Positions 16,663-27,229 of a DNA stretch of 48,516 bases are shown piece after piece. The stretch is from Deltaproteobacteria bacterium (GTDB lineage Bacteria; Myxococcota; Kuafuiibacteriia; Kuafuiibacteriales; Kuafuiibacteriaceae), in NCBI GenBank assembly GCA_011526105.1, contig WYAZ01000080.1, positions 1 through 48,516 of the forward strand, given 5' to 3'. Under the pieces are notes generated by a model that searched no databases, was not told the DNA's origin, and saw only the letters and a list, made by a program, of their open reading frames with translations. The first letter of the stretch is position 1. Every line of letters starts with the position of its first letter. Both the position numbers and the translations under genes were made by a program.

Positions 16663-17604
16663 ATGGCCAGGATCCGAGGTCGAGTCGTGTCTGTGCTGAT
16701 CGAAGCGCTGCTGCGCGGGCTCTCGAACCTCGGGAAGTTGCACCCCTATTCGCGTCGGCTGCGGCAAGGCGTAAAGGTCGCGCGAAACCTGCGTTATGGT
16801 CCCGGGTCGGACGACACCTTCGACGTCTACCGGCACGACGATTTCTCCGGCCCGCGCCCCGTGCTGATCTACATCCACGGCGGTGGCTTTCGCATCCTCT
16901 CCAAGGACACACACTGGATGTTTGGCCAAGAGCTCGCGCGCCGCGGCTTCGTGGTGTTCAGCATCAACTACCGGCTCGCGCTTCCCTTTTCGGCCGCGCT
17001 CGAAGACGCCGCTCGCGCCGTGCTGCACATCCACGACGTGGCCGAGGCGCACGGCGGAGATCTGAAGCAACTCGTGTACGCCGGCGAGTCCGCGGGTGCG
17101 AACCTCACCCTCGCCCTCGCCATCTTGCACTCCTGGCGACGTGAGGAGCACTTCGCCGCGCCCATCTTCAACTTGCCGCACCGGCCTCGAGTCATCCTGC
17201 CCGCCTGCGGCATGCTCGAGGTCCACAACCCGGAGCGATACCTGCAGCTCGAGACGATCCCGGTGTGGATACGCGACCGCATCAAGGCGGTCTGCGAGGG
17301 CTACCTACCCGAGGCGCAGGAACCCGAGCCCTCATCCATCCTCGCGAGCCCGCTCAGGTTCCTGGAGTCCGCCGCGCCGCCCGAGCGACCGATGCCCGCG
17401 GTGTTCGCCGGTTGCGGCACGAGGGACCCGGTGATGCAGGACACCGTACGTTTGGGGGCTACGCTTTCGAAGCTCGGGGTCGAGCACGAGGTGCCGCTCT
17501 ACGAGGGCGGGCTTCACTCTTTCCACGCGCTGGTTTGGAGCGCGCTGGCGCAGGCTTTTTGGCAGGCGCAGGACGCTTTCCTCGCGCGCCACCACCTGGT
17601 TTGA
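16663..17604 (+). CDS. Alpha/beta hydrolase, hormone-sensitive-lipase-like esterase
   Basis: ATG 16663 gives 313 residues; the open frame extends into dps on the other strand but a start there is unlikely. HGGGF (about 72-76) is the oxyanion-hole motif and GESAG (about 140-144) holds the nucleophile Ser of the alpha/beta-hydrolase-3 (HSL) family. A GTRDPV Asp (about 253) and GLHSFHA His (about 283) complete the triad. It is likely a cytosolic or membrane-bound carboxylesterase on short- or medium-chain esters; substrate unknown. The N-terminus (about 1-25) is hydrophobic and basic and may associate with the membrane. Its last 49 codons overlap the convergent gene at 17459-18052. Confidence 0.85.
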   Translation: MARIRGRVVSVLIEALLRGLSNLGKLHPYSRRLRQGVKVARNLRYGPGSDDTFDVYRHDDFSGPRPVLIYIHGGGFRILSKDTHWMFGQELARRGFVVFSINYRLALPFSAALEDAARAVLHIHDVAEAHGGDLKQLVYAGESAGANLTLALAILHSWRREEHFAAPIFNLPHRPRVILPACGMLEVHNPERYLQLETIPVWIRDRIKAVCEGYLPEAQEPEPSSILASPLRFLESAAPPERPMPAVFAGCGTRDPVMQDTVRLGATLSKLGVEHEVPLYEGGLHSFHALVWSALAQAFWQAQDAFLARHHLV

Positions 17605-18052
17605 TCGCCGCCTCGTAGTGCGCCACGAAACGCTTGGCGGTAGCCCGCTTGATCGCTCGCGCCACCACTTCGAGCGGGATGTCCTCGAGCTTCTTGAAGC
17701 GCACGCAGCCCTTGCCCATGTCGAGCTTCTTGCCGGTCGCCTTCCACTCCGCCTCGAAGCGGGCGCGATCTTCTTCGGAGCTGTAGATGCAGAAGAGGTA
17801 CAGCGCGATGTGGTTCTTCTGAGAGGCCAGACTCGCAAAGGGCAGCGGCTGCTTTGGGTCGCAGTGGTACCCCGCCGGATAGGCGCGGTGAGAGAGCGAG
17901 TAGCCGATCATCCCGTACTGCATCGCTTCCTGCAGACCGCCCTTTTTGTCCAAGTTCTCGAGCACCACCTTGCGCACGGCGGCGATGGCCTTGCGCCTCT
18001 CCGGCGGAAGCTCGGCCAGGTAGGCGGCGACGGTGCTCGCTTTGCTCTGCAT
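17459..18052 (-). CDS. DUF1801 (YdhG-like) protein with basic C-terminal tail
   Basis: ATG 18052 gives 197 residues. Residues 1 to about 145 match DUF1801 proteins: ELPPERRKAIAAVRKV, the MIGYSLSH segment and the FEAEWKATGKKLDMGKGC region, typical of this small YdhG/iron-chaperone-like fold. Biochemical function is unsettled for the family. The last 50 or so residues are almost only Lys, Arg, Ala and Pro (KPAPARSKPARGKSEARPRR) and are encoded antisense to the end of the hydrolase gene. Such a tail could bind nucleic acid or be an accidental extension after loss of a stop. The start lacks a Shine-Dalgarno sequence and has TAGACT 7 bases upstream. Confidence 0.75.
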   Translation of the reverse strand: MQSKASTVAAYLAELPPERRKAIAAVRKVVLENLDKKGGLQEAMQYGMIGYSLSHRAYPAGYHCDPKQPLPFASLASQKNHIALYLFCIYSSEEDRARFEAEWKATGKKLDMGKGCVRFKKLEDIPLEVVARAIKRATAKRFVAHYEAAIKPGGGARGKRPAPAKKPAPARSKPARGKSEARPRRAAPRARPRASKA

Positions 18053-18059
18053 GGCCCGG

Positions 18060-18065
18060 AGTCTA
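18060..18065 (-). promoter_or_regulatory. Candidate -10 element (TAGACT), possible leaderless start
   Basis: On the minus strand TTAGACT is followed by GGCCCGG and then ATG 18052 (7-base gap, no Shine-Dalgarno). It overlaps the stop codon of the upstream gene at 18063. Confidence 0.4.
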
Positions 18066-18848
18066 AGGCGCTCCAGGACCTTTTTCCAGCCAGTGAGACT
18101 CGAGCCAAGCGAGAGGTTTGGTCTCCTCTCTGAGAGTGGCGTCGATCTTGCGGAGGCCGGGATGGGGCTTCAGATCTCGGCCATAGGCTCGCGCATAGAG
18201 GACCCAGATCGAGAGATCATAGTGATGGAGGATGGGCGCAAACACGTGACCGTGGATGTTGGAGAGCACCTCGTCCGCGGCGTCGACGCTGCCCGCGTGG
18301 AGCAGCCCCATCGAGACGTCAAAGAGCAGCTCACGGAGCTCCTCGAACGACCCTTCCGGGTCCTCGGCCATGCGATGTAAGAGCGCTTCGAAGTCCTTCG
18401 GCGAGCCACCTGCAGCGGCCGCGGCCTCAGCCATGGCGGGCACCTGAGTATCCAGCGCGCTCGCGCGCTCGGACTCCGTTCGTAGCAACGTGCCCACGAG
18501 GAAGGCATCGAAGGCGCTCGCGACGGACTCGCCGAGCAGGAGCCCCTCGGCGGTGTTCGAGAGCGTGCCCATGGCCTCGACCCCGGCGTGGTGCCAAGCG
18601 GTGTGCATGAGCGCGTCCGCGGGGACGTGGCGATCGTGCAAGATCTCGGTGGCGCCGCGCGGCAGCTCGATGGTGTGGTTGATGAGCGCGGTGTCCGCCC
18701 AATGCGCCATCGGGCCCGATGAGTCCGCGAGATACATCTCGACCTCCCGATCGACCAAGCGCGCCTTGAGCTTCGCCCACAGCGGAAAGTCGGCGTAGGC
18801 CGCTTCATCTGGGATGATCAGGTCCTGGAGCCGTACTCTGAGCAACAT
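18063..18848 (-). CDS. Unrecognised protein with clustered histidines
   Basis: ATG 18848 gives 261 residues, with no signal peptide or membrane segment. The middle is mostly helical. A His cluster (ILHDRHVPADALMHTAWHH, about 70-88) with further His at about 220-224 (FAPILHHYD) could bind a metal, but the family is not recognised and no catalytic motif is certain. It begins 3 bases after the end of the large lipoprotein gene on the same strand, so the two are probably one transcript, and the DUF1801 gene follows. The acidic C-terminal half and codon bias are normal, so it is very likely a real gene. Confidence 0.6.
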   Translation of the reverse strand: MLLRVRLQDLIIPDEAAYADFPLWAKLKARLVDREVEMYLADSSGPMAHWADTALINHTIELPRGATEILHDRHVPADALMHTAWHHAGVEAMGTLSNTAEGLLLGESVASAFDAFLVGTLLRTESERASALDTQVPAMAEAAAAAGGSPKDFEALLHRMAEDPEGSFEELRELLFDVSMGLLHAGSVDAADEVLSNIHGHVFAPILHHYDLSIWVLYARAYGRDLKPHPGLRKIDATLREETKPLAWLESHWLEKGPGAP

Positions 18849-18851
18849 GAT

Positions 18852-20678
18852 TCAGAACTCCGTCTGTCCGAGGTTCAGCTGACCCCAGCTCGAGGTTGTC
18901 GCGGTGCTCACCCAGTCCGCCACGGTATTGCGGTCGAGATCGTCGAGCCGCTGCAGGCTGAGCGCCCGCGTGGACACGCCGAGCCCCTGCACCGCGTGGG
19001 CATGGAACTCGGTGTTCACGAATCCTCCGGGGGGCACCCCGCCGCCTACCATCGACCACTCACCGGCGGTCGACATCGCCGCCGCCTGTGAGTTGGTGCC
19101 GCTGGCGGTGTTGCCCACGGTCGAGCTGCTGGCAAAAAGCACGTCCATGATCACATTCCCGGGCGCGAGCAAGGTGAAGACGTTGTTCGTCGCTACCAGG
19201 CCGCCGTTGGTGGTGTAGAGATCGTACGCGGTGTCGAAGTTGAGCGGGTAGCTCGCGCTCGGGTACTGCGCGACGCCGCTCGTCTCGCTCGCTGCGCCCA
19301 CGTTCCGGCAGCTCGCGTTGTTCGAGTTGAAGTGAAGCAGAATGGACTCGTTCTGTTGCGCGATGAACCCCGGGAGGCTGAACTTCAGATCGGTGCGCTC
19401 GCGAAAGGTGTAGCCCGCGACCGTTCCGCCTTCGACCACACGCAACTCCACGAGGTCGCAGCCGTTCGGAATCTGAGCGGACAGCTCGTTGATCCGAAGC
19501 ACGGCGGTCGACAGGAAGCCCTCGAAGGTCCCGGTCACCTGAACCGCTCCACCGAGGACGTCGAGCAGCCCAGCTCCCACGACGGCTCGGTAACTGAGCC
19601 CCGGACTTTGGGCGCTGGTCGTCACGAGCAGGGTGTTGCCGAGGATGGAGGCGTCGATCGTCACGAGACCGTTGTCGAAGGTGATCTGCGAGGCAGGGTC
19701 GACGAGGCTCGCAGGCTCGAGGAGACGACTAAAGGTGAGGAGCACCTGGCTGGAGCTCGGGGCCGAGATGGTCTCGAGGCGGGTCGGCGCACAAGCGATG
19801 CCCGCGAAGTCTTCCTGCGTCCACGCCGAGACTTGGGCTTTGGCGTTGAAGCGCCACAGCGGCGTGTGGGCGACGGTAAACTCACATCCCTCGTCGAGCC
19901 CGAGCTGGTCGTGAAGCGCGATGGGGAGTCTGAGCTCGAAGTTCGGGTCGCCTCGAAGGGCGCTGGTCTCGATGTCCATCCCGCGATGCCCCACCCCGCC
20001 GTTGCCGGGCGCCTGCGTGATGCTCGCGGTCACGACGACCAGCTCACTCTCGTAGTCGCCGAGGTTCGCGGTGACGTTGGGCGCAGCGCTCAGGTCTTGA
20101 CTGAGGACGGTGACGTCGAAGCCCGAGTTCTGAACGACGAGATCCGTAATCTCGAGCGCGCGACGCTGCGCATCCTGCGTGGCCATGCGCGTGACCCTGA
20201 AGCCGACTTGATCACCCACCGACACCGAGCTCGTACTGACGATGAAGAGCGCGGGCCCGAGTGCGTCCGCCTGGACAAAGAAGCCCGCGGGATCGAGGCC
20301 GACCTCGGGTTTCCTGTAGGTCACGTAGACCCCTTGGATGCCGAGATTGACCGCACCGTTCGGGGCCGCCCTCGCCGCCGCAATTGCGGCCGAGCCGGTC
20401 GCCCCGCCGGCGTCCAGGCCACCACCGTCTTGGGCGCCGAGGTCGGGCAGTCCCAGATCCGGAGCACCGAGGTCGGACGACCCGAGGTCGGGGGAATGAA
20501 CGTCCGAGCCGAGCGTTGCGTCGAGATCCGAGCCGAGATCAGGGGCCCCCGCGTCGGCATCGAGCCGCACGCCGAGGTCGGCGAGACCGCTGTCTCCGCC
20601 CTGAACATCATCGCCGCAGGCAGGCGCCACGAGCGCCACGAGAAGCACACCTCCGAGTCTGATTGTGCAGGCGGTCAT
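18852..20678 (-). CDS. Large lipoprotein with lamin-tail-like C-terminal region
   Basis: ATG 20678 gives 608 residues. The signal peptide ends in VAPAC (Cys21). A linker of about 70 residues is built from DLG repeats (for example PDLGSSDLGAPDLG), a common stalk in myxobacterial surface lipoproteins. The middle part (about 95-300) contains beta-rich OB-like or Ig-like segments. LRINELSAQIPNGCDLVELRV (about 390-410) resembles the start of a lamin-tail domain, which sits on many secreted bacterial proteins. No enzyme motif is seen. It is divergent from sdhC, sharing a 212-base intergenic region, and probably cotranscribed with 18063-18848. Confidence 0.7.
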   Translation of the reverse strand: MTACTIRLGGVLLVALVAPACGDDVQGGDSGLADLGVRLDADAGAPDLGSDLDATLGSDVHSPDLGSSDLGAPDLGLPDLGAQDGGGLDAGGATGSAAIAAARAAPNGAVNLGIQGVYVTYRKPEVGLDPAGFFVQADALGPALFIVSTSSVSVGDQVGFRVTRMATQDAQRRALEITDLVVQNSGFDVTVLSQDLSAAPNVTANLGDYESELVVVTASITQAPGNGGVGHRGMDIETSALRGDPNFELRLPIALHDQLGLDEGCEFTVAHTPLWRFNAKAQVSAWTQEDFAGIACAPTRLETISAPSSSQVLLTFSRLLEPASLVDPASQITFDNGLVTIDASILGNTLLVTTSAQSPGLSYRAVVGAGLLDVLGGAVQVTGTFEGFLSTAVLRINELSAQIPNGCDLVELRVVEGGTVAGYTFRERTDLKFSLPGFIAQQNESILLHFNSNNASCRNVGAASETSGVAQYPSASYPLNFDTAYDLYTTNGGLVATNNVFTLLAPGNVIMDVLFASSSTVGNTASGTNSQAAAMSTAGEWSMVGGGVPPGGFVNTEFHAHAVQGLGVSTRALSLQRLDDLDRNTVADWVSTATTSSWGQLNLGQTEF

Positions 20679-20809
20679 CGCAGCCGCAGCCTGCCACGCA
20701 GGCCTGAGCCCGACGACCCAAAACGACCGGCTTGGCCCCGTCCCACCGCAGCCACAGAGAAGCCGAGCGGTCCTCGGGGTTTAGGCGGACATCTCGGCGT
20801 CCAAATCCC

Positions 20810-20838
20810 TTGACTTCAACTCGGTGCAGCGAGATTTG
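20810..20838 (+). promoter_or_regulatory. Weak candidate promoter for sdhCAB
   Basis: TTGACT (20810-20815) matches a sigma-70 -35 box. A 16-17 base spacer leads to AGATTTG (20832-20838), a poor -10. It lies 53 bases before the sdhC ATG in the 212-base region shared with a divergent gene. Nothing else of note is visible in that region. Confidence 0.3.
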
Positions 20839-20890
20839 CGAAGCATCGGGACGCGCAGTGAATGCGCGAAGCAGCCCGGACGGTGAAACG

Positions 20891-21526
20891 ATGACGATGA
20901 CATCGATCTTGAAGAAAGTCGCGATGGCGCTCTCCGGCCTGGCCATGCTCGGGTTCCTGGTCATGCACCTGGCAGGCAACTTCCTGCTGTTGAAGAGCGC
21001 CAAGGCCTTCAACGACTACTCGGCGATGCTCCACAGCACTGGAGTGCTGCTCTACGTCGCCGAGGCCGGCCTCGTGCTTTTCTTCCTGGTCCATGTGGTC
21101 TCGGGCGTCCGCGTGAGCCGCGAGAACCGAAAGGCCCGTCAGACTCAGTACGCGGTCAAGGCCACGGCCGGACAGGCCACGCTCTTCTCACGCACCATGG
21201 CGTTGAGCGGCCTCATCATCCTCGTCTTCGTGCCCGTACACATCGCCATGTTCAAGTTCGGGAACGCGGGCGGCGGCGGTGGCCTGTGGGGCCTGGTCAT
21301 GCGCGAGTTCAGTCAACCGCTGACCGCGGCCTGGTACGTGCTCGCAATGCTCGCCGTCGGCATGCATCTTTCGCACGGCGTTGGCAGCGCGTTTCAGACC
21401 CTGGGCATCCTCAAACCCACGTGGCGCAAGCCGCTCCGTCAGGCCGGGGTCCTCCTGGGCTGGGCGCTCGCGCTCGGATTCGCCAGCATCCCGGTCTGGG
21501 CCCTCATGCAGGCGCAGAAAGTCTGA
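20891..21526 (+). CDS. sdhC: Succinate dehydrogenase cytochrome b subunit (SdhC, B-type)
   Basis: ATG 20891 gives 211 residues; an ATG at 20897 is an alternative, and no strong ribosome site is visible. There are five membrane helices (about 8-28, 45-70, 98-120, 140-162, 180-203), as in the single-anchor b558 type used with Bacillus- or epsilon-type complexes. Conserved His occur in helices (His26 in LVMHLAGN, those near 47 and 67, PVHIAMF about 118, GMHLSHG about 158-161) and are candidate ligands for two b hemes. It anchors the SdhA/SdhB pair and passes electrons to the quinone. It is followed 7 bases later by sdhA, and no separate sdhD is present. Confidence 0.88.
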   Translation: MTMTSILKKVAMALSGLAMLGFLVMHLAGNFLLLKSAKAFNDYSAMLHSTGVLLYVAEAGLVLFFLVHVVSGVRVSRENRKARQTQYAVKATAGQATLFSRTMALSGLIILVFVPVHIAMFKFGNAGGGGGLWGLVMREFSQPLTAAWYVLAMLAVGMHLSHGVGSAFQTLGILKPTWRKPLRQAGVLLGWALALGFASIPVWALMQAQKV

Positions 21527-21533
21527 GGCTACG

Positions 21534-23450
<1,917 letters not shown>

Positions 23451-23452
23451 GG

Positions 23453-24211
23453 ATGGCCATGAAGTTCACGCTGAAGCTCTGGAGACAAAAAGGGCGCACC
23501 GAGCCGGGCGCCTTCGAGACCCGCGTCGTGGAGGGCGTCTCCGAGGACATGTCGTTCCTCGAGATGCTCGACAAGATGAACAACGAGATCGAGGCGGCCA
23601 AAGACGGGGTCGAGCCCTTCGCGTTCGACTCGGACTGCCGCGAGGGCATCTGCGGGACCTGCAGCATGGTCATCGGCGGCCGCCCGCACGGGCCCGGCGA
23701 GCTGAGCACCACCTGTCAGATCTACATGCGCGAGTTCAAGGACGGCGAGACCATCACCGTCGAGCCCTTTAGGGCGGCCGCCTTCCCGGTGCTGCGCGAC
23801 TCCGTGGTGGATCGTTCGGCCTTTGATCGCATCATCGGCGCCGGCGGCTACGTCTCCACCAACACCGGCGGCGCCCCGGACGCCAACGCGCTCCCCATCT
23901 CCAAAGCGGACGCCGAACTCGCCATGGACGCGGCTCAGTGCATCGGTTGTGGCGCCTGCGTGGCGGTGTGCAAGAACGCCTCGGCGATGCTTTTTACCTC
24001 GGCCAAGGTCTCGCACCTGGTCTCTTTGCCTCAGGGCAAGGTCGAGCGAACCCCGCGTGTGCTCGCAATGGTGAAGCAGATGGATCAGGAAGGCTTTGGC
24101 AACTGCACGAACGAAGGTGAGTGCGAGGCGGTGTGCCCCAAAGGCATCTCTATCTCGCACATCGCGCGTATGAACCGCGAGTACGTGCGGGCCAAGCTGT
24201 TCGGCGCCTAG
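23453..24211 (+). CDS. sdhB: Succinate dehydrogenase iron-sulfur subunit
   Basis: ATG 23453 lies 2 bases after the sdhA stop and gives 252 residues; ATG 23459 is an alternative. CREGICGTC with a downstream Cys (about 63-83) binds the [2Fe-2S] cluster. [11 protein letters not shown] (about 163-173), with later Cys residues in [15 protein letters not shown], binds the [4Fe-4S] and [3Fe-4S] clusters. It relays electrons from the flavin of SdhA to SdhC. The order C-A-B in one tight operon is normal for this enzyme type. The gene ends 19 bases before a convergent gene; no strong terminator is seen. Confidence 0.95.
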   Translation: MAMKFTLKLWRQKGRTEPGAFETRVVEGVSEDMSFLEMLDKMNNEIEAAKDGVEPFAFDSDCREGICGTCSMVIGGRPHGPGELSTTCQIYMREFKDGETITVEPFRAAAFPVLRDSVVDRSAFDRIIGAGGYVSTNTGGAPDANALPISKADAELAMDAAQCIGCGACVAVCKNASAMLFTSAKVSHLVSLPQGKVERTPRVLAMVKQMDQEGFGNCTNEGECEAVCPKGISISHIARMNREYVRAKLFGA

Positions 24212-24230
24212 GCCCCGCCTTTCGTGAAGC

Positions 24231-25145
24231 TCACTTGATGTTGTTGACCGCTTGACCGCCGCTCTCGTTGTACTTCGTGTACATGCTGCCAATGAGGCTG
24301 TACATCTGGTTCATGCGCTGAACCGAGAGCGAGAGCTTCTGCGTCGCGACATCGACGCTTCCGCCGGGTCCGGTGGCCTCACCGGCCACGTTGCTGGCCA
24401 GCCCGCCGAGGGACGCGCCTAGACCATCCATCTGGTCCTCCCCGCCCCAAGCGGAGAACATGGGCATGCCTGGCCCGAACGGCATACCGAGATAGCTCCC
24501 CGCGGTGCCGCCTGGATCTCCGCCCGCACCGTTTTGCGCCTGGAGCTCGGCGAGCTCGGCGGCTTGTCTCATGACCGCGGCGTCCATCGCGGCGAGCGCA
24601 TCGTAGAAGCTCTGTTGTGAGATCCCGGAGCCCATCGCGCCCTTGGCGACCCCGATCTCGCCGGGTGGTGTCTCGGCAAGGGTGAGCACTCCGTCCGTTC
24701 GCCCATTACGCACGAGCTTGGCCCCGACCGCGCGCTCGAATCCATCGCGCACGAGCGCGTTCGTATTGAGGAGGCGCTGCATCATCGCGCTCCTGCGAGT
24801 CTCGGGGTTCTTGAGCGGCGTAAACGGATCACGCGCCGAGGGGTGACGCACGACCGACGGACGCGAATAGGTCTTGCTCAAGCTGACGCGGCGCTTGGCT
24901 CTCATCTCACTCGGCGGGGGGTTATAGCCCTGCGGAGGGAAGTCCTTGCGAGCATCGAGCGCCTCACCGGTCATCAGGTTGCCGCGAAAGGCCACCGCGT
25001 TGGCAGGATCGAGCAGGGGTCGCGCCTTGCGGCGAGAGGCTGCGAGCTTGGCTTGGGCTTCTGCGGCCGAGGTCGAGCGAACTTCGGCGCTCGGGGTGGC
25101 TACGGTTCGTTTCCAGGGCACTTGCCCGCGCTTGATCTCGCTCAT
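24231..25145 (-). CDS. Unrecognised soluble protein with rod-like C-terminus
   Basis: ATG 25145 with GAGGTGA a few bases upstream gives 304 residues. There is no signal peptide. The first 100 residues are basic and Pro/Arg-rich and probably disordered. A central helical part (about 165-205) precedes a Gly/Met/Pro-rich stretch (about 210-260). The end is an amphipathic helix with SLSVQRMNQMYSLIGSMYTK. Helical C-termini of this style occur in proteins that pack into rods or needles, but no family is recognised and no secretion genes lie nearby. Codon bias is normal. It is convergent with sdhB and divergent from the phosphoesterase gene. Confidence 0.55.
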   Translation of the reverse strand: MSEIKRGQVPWKRTVATPSAEVRSTSAAEAQAKLAASRRKARPLLDPANAVAFRGNLMTGEALDARKDFPPQGYNPPPSEMRAKRRVSLSKTYSRPSVVRHPSARDPFTPLKNPETRRSAMMQRLLNTNALVRDGFERAVGAKLVRNGRTDGVLTLAETPPGEIGVAKGAMGSGISQQSFYDALAAMDAAVMRQAAELAELQAQNGAGGDPGGTAGSYLGMPFGPGMPMFSAWGGEDQMDGLGASLGGLASNVAGEATGPGGSVDVATQKLSLSVQRMNQMYSLIGSMYTKYNESGGQAVNNIK

Positions 25146-25336
25146 TTCACCTCACCTCGGCCGCCCCCCAAATCCCCCGAACCGGCTCGGAGAAAACGGA
25201 CGGCAGCCCTTATCCAGGCGAAGTTATCGGGCGGAGATGGGCCTCGTTGCGCGAAAGGCCAGAGCCGTTCGTATTTTCCCTAGGTCGGGCGGCGTTCCGG
25301 TGACGGTTCGACGGCTTTGGTGGCAGAGTGCCCGGG

Positions 25337-27154
25337 ATGCGCGGCACTGCCCTGGTTTCCCTCAGCTTCCTTGCAGCCTCCGGTCTCTCGACCGCGCTCT
25401 ACGCAGCACCTGCCTACGTGAAGCTCTCCTTCGCCCACGAGGACACGAGCACTCGCATCGGCATCAGCTGGGTCACGAGCGTGAGCGAAGCTGGCTTCGT
25501 CGAGTACGGCCTCGCGACGGTGGGCGAGAATCAGGTCTCTGGTTCACCTGCGGTCGAGTTTCCCGGCATCGGCTGGATGCACGAGGTCGAGCTCGTGGGC
25601 CTTCAGCCAAACACCCAGTACCGCTACCGCGTGGGCAACCCGAGCGGCTGGTCCACCGAGCACACCTTCAAGACCGCCCCGAACGACGGATGCACGGCCG
25701 TCACCTTCACCGCCGTGGGCGACGGCCGCTCGCAGCTCGAGTTCGGGCCCTCGCCGAGCTGGCAAGGCATCTACGAGGAGGCGCTCGCCTCCGGCCCGGA
25801 CTTCATGATCAACAGCGGCGACTTGGTGCTGACCGGTGAAGACATCGAGCAGTGGAACAACTGGCTCGAGGCGTCCGACACCGTGAACCCGCTGCTGCCG
25901 CACATGCCCTCCATCGGCAATCACGACGACGGCCCCGGCGAAGGCGATGGCGCAAACTACAACCGGCTCTTCTTTCTCCCGAGGAACAACGTCGCGCAGA
26001 CCGAGGACTACTACCACTTCGTCTACAACAACGTGTTGTTCATCGCGCTCTCCACGCAGACCTACCGAGACTTCGCGGTCCAGGCCGACTACGTGAGACA
26101 GGTCGCGGCCCAGCACCCCACGAAGTGGAAAGTGGCGTACTTTCACCACCCCATCTACACCTCGGAGAGCTTCGGCATCGGCCACGAGCCGAACGAGCAG
26201 GGCCAAAACCCAGCGCTCGGCCCGGCCTTCGACGACGCCGGCATCGACGTGGTGATCATGGGCCACAATCACCACTACGAGCGCTTCAATCCGCTTCGGT
26301 ACAACCCACAGAACCCAAACGAAGGACAGGTGGTGCAGAGCTACGGCAACGGACCGAACGATGGCCGCATGTACGTCATCTCGGGCGGCTCGGGCTCCTT
26401 CACGAACCCGCTCATCACCGCCGGCAGCGGCGCCACCGGCAACGCGTTCCGTTCTGCCGCGCATCACTTCGTCAAAGTAGCGATCAGCGGGAACACGCTC
26501 ACCTACTCCGCCATTCGCACGAACACCGCGAACTCGTCCGGGGCCGGAGTCCTCGAGACGCTCACGCTCACGCGGCCGGGCACGGATCCTTGTCTGCTCG
26601 GTCAAACTGACTCGGACAACGACGGCTACCCCGCCACCACGGACTGCGACGACGAGGACGAAACCGTGAACCCGGGTGCGGCCGAGATCTGCGGGAACAC
26701 GGTCGACGAAGACTGCGATGAGGTTGCGGAGATGTGCCCGATGCCGCTGCCAGACCTGGACAACGACGGTTCGACCAACGACCGCGATTGCGACGACAAC
26801 GATCCCGATCGTTTCCCGGAGAACCCCGAGGTCGACTGCGATGGTGTCGACAACGACTGCGACTGCCTCGAGGTCTGTAGCGGGGTCCAGACCGACGTGT
26901 GCGCTCCCCCCGCTCCCGACGCTGGGGCACCCGCCGACGCGGCGGCGCCGATCCTCGACGCCGCAGGTCCGGGCCCCACCCCCGACGCCTCCGCCCCGCT
27001 CGCGGACGCCTCGGCCTCGGACACCGGAGTGGGCGTGGGCGGACCTCCGCCCGACTCCAGCTGCGACTGCAACGACCTGGGTGAAAACGATCCGCTGGGG
27101 GCCGGCATCGCACTCCTGACGCTCCTGTGGCTGTCTCGGCAACGGCGGCGATGA
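25337..27154 (+). CDS. Secreted purple-acid-phosphatase-like phosphoesterase with MYXO-CTERM
   Basis: ATG 25337 gives 605 residues (GTG 25328 is the track-style alternative). A signal peptide (1-24, STALYA) precedes a fibronectin-like domain (about 25-112) as in purple acid phosphatases. The metallophosphoesterase part (about 125-330) shows GDGR, GDLV, GNHDD, FHHP and GHNHHYER, the order of metal ligands in that family. From about 415 to 510 are DxDxDG and DCDDxD motifs (TDCDDEDETVNPGAAE) like MopE-type metal-binding repeats. A Pro/Ala/Asp linker leads to CDCND, a hydrophobic helix and RQRRR, a MYXO-CTERM sorting tail. It is probably a surface-displayed phosphatase. First-site Gly-Arg (GDGR) instead of the usual GDxG is a small variation. 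Confidence 0.82.
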   Translation: MRGTALVSLSFLAASGLSTALYAAPAYVKLSFAHEDTSTRIGISWVTSVSEAGFVEYGLATVGENQVSGSPAVEFPGIGWMHEVELVGLQPNTQYRYRVGNPSGWSTEHTFKTAPNDGCTAVTFTAVGDGRSQLEFGPSPSWQGIYEEALASGPDFMINSGDLVLTGEDIEQWNNWLEASDTVNPLLPHMPSIGNHDDGPGEGDGANYNRLFFLPRNNVAQTEDYYHFVYNNVLFIALSTQTYRDFAVQADYVRQVAAQHPTKWKVAYFHHPIYTSESFGIGHEPNEQGQNPALGPAFDDAGIDVVIMGHNHHYERFNPLRYNPQNPNEGQVVQSYGNGPNDGRMYVISGGSGSFTNPLITAGSGATGNAFRSAAHHFVKVAISGNTLTYSAIRTNTANSSGAGVLETLTLTRPGTDPCLLGQTDSDNDGYPATTDCDDEDETVNPGAAEICGNTVDEDCDEVAEMCPMPLPDLDNDGSTNDRDCDDNDPDRFPENPEVDCDGVDNDCDCLEVCSGVQTDVCAPPAPDAGAPADAAAPILDAAGPGPTPDASAPLADASASDTGVGVGGPPPDSSCDCNDLGENDPLGAGIALLTLLWLSRQRRR

Positions 27155-27213
27155 GCCCACATCTCGTACCCGCGAGGCCGGTCCGGGAGCTACGGCCATT
27201 TCGTCATTTGGGG

Positions 27214-27219
27214 TAGGCT
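27214..27219 (+). promoter_or_regulatory. Candidate -10 element (TAGGCT), possible leaderless start
   Basis: TAGGCT ends 10 bases before ATG 27230. The bases between (CCTAGGGCCG) contain no good Shine-Dalgarno sequence. No -35 match is visible. Confidence 0.3.
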
Positions 27220-27229
27220 CCTAGGGCCG

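Noticed and set aside
19332-20813. Plus-strand open frame (493 codons) opposite the large lipoprotein
   Set aside because: The antisense protein is Arg/Glu/His-rich with no domains. The minus-strand reading has a signal peptide and lipobox.
21381-21533. N-terminal extension of SdhA within sdhC
   Set aside because: The extension is Arg/Ser-rich and overlaps sdhC; homologues start near ATG 21534.
25544-27199. Minus-strand open frame (551 codons) opposite the phosphoesterase
   Set aside because: Val/Arg-rich shadow of a gene with convincing motifs; no start context.
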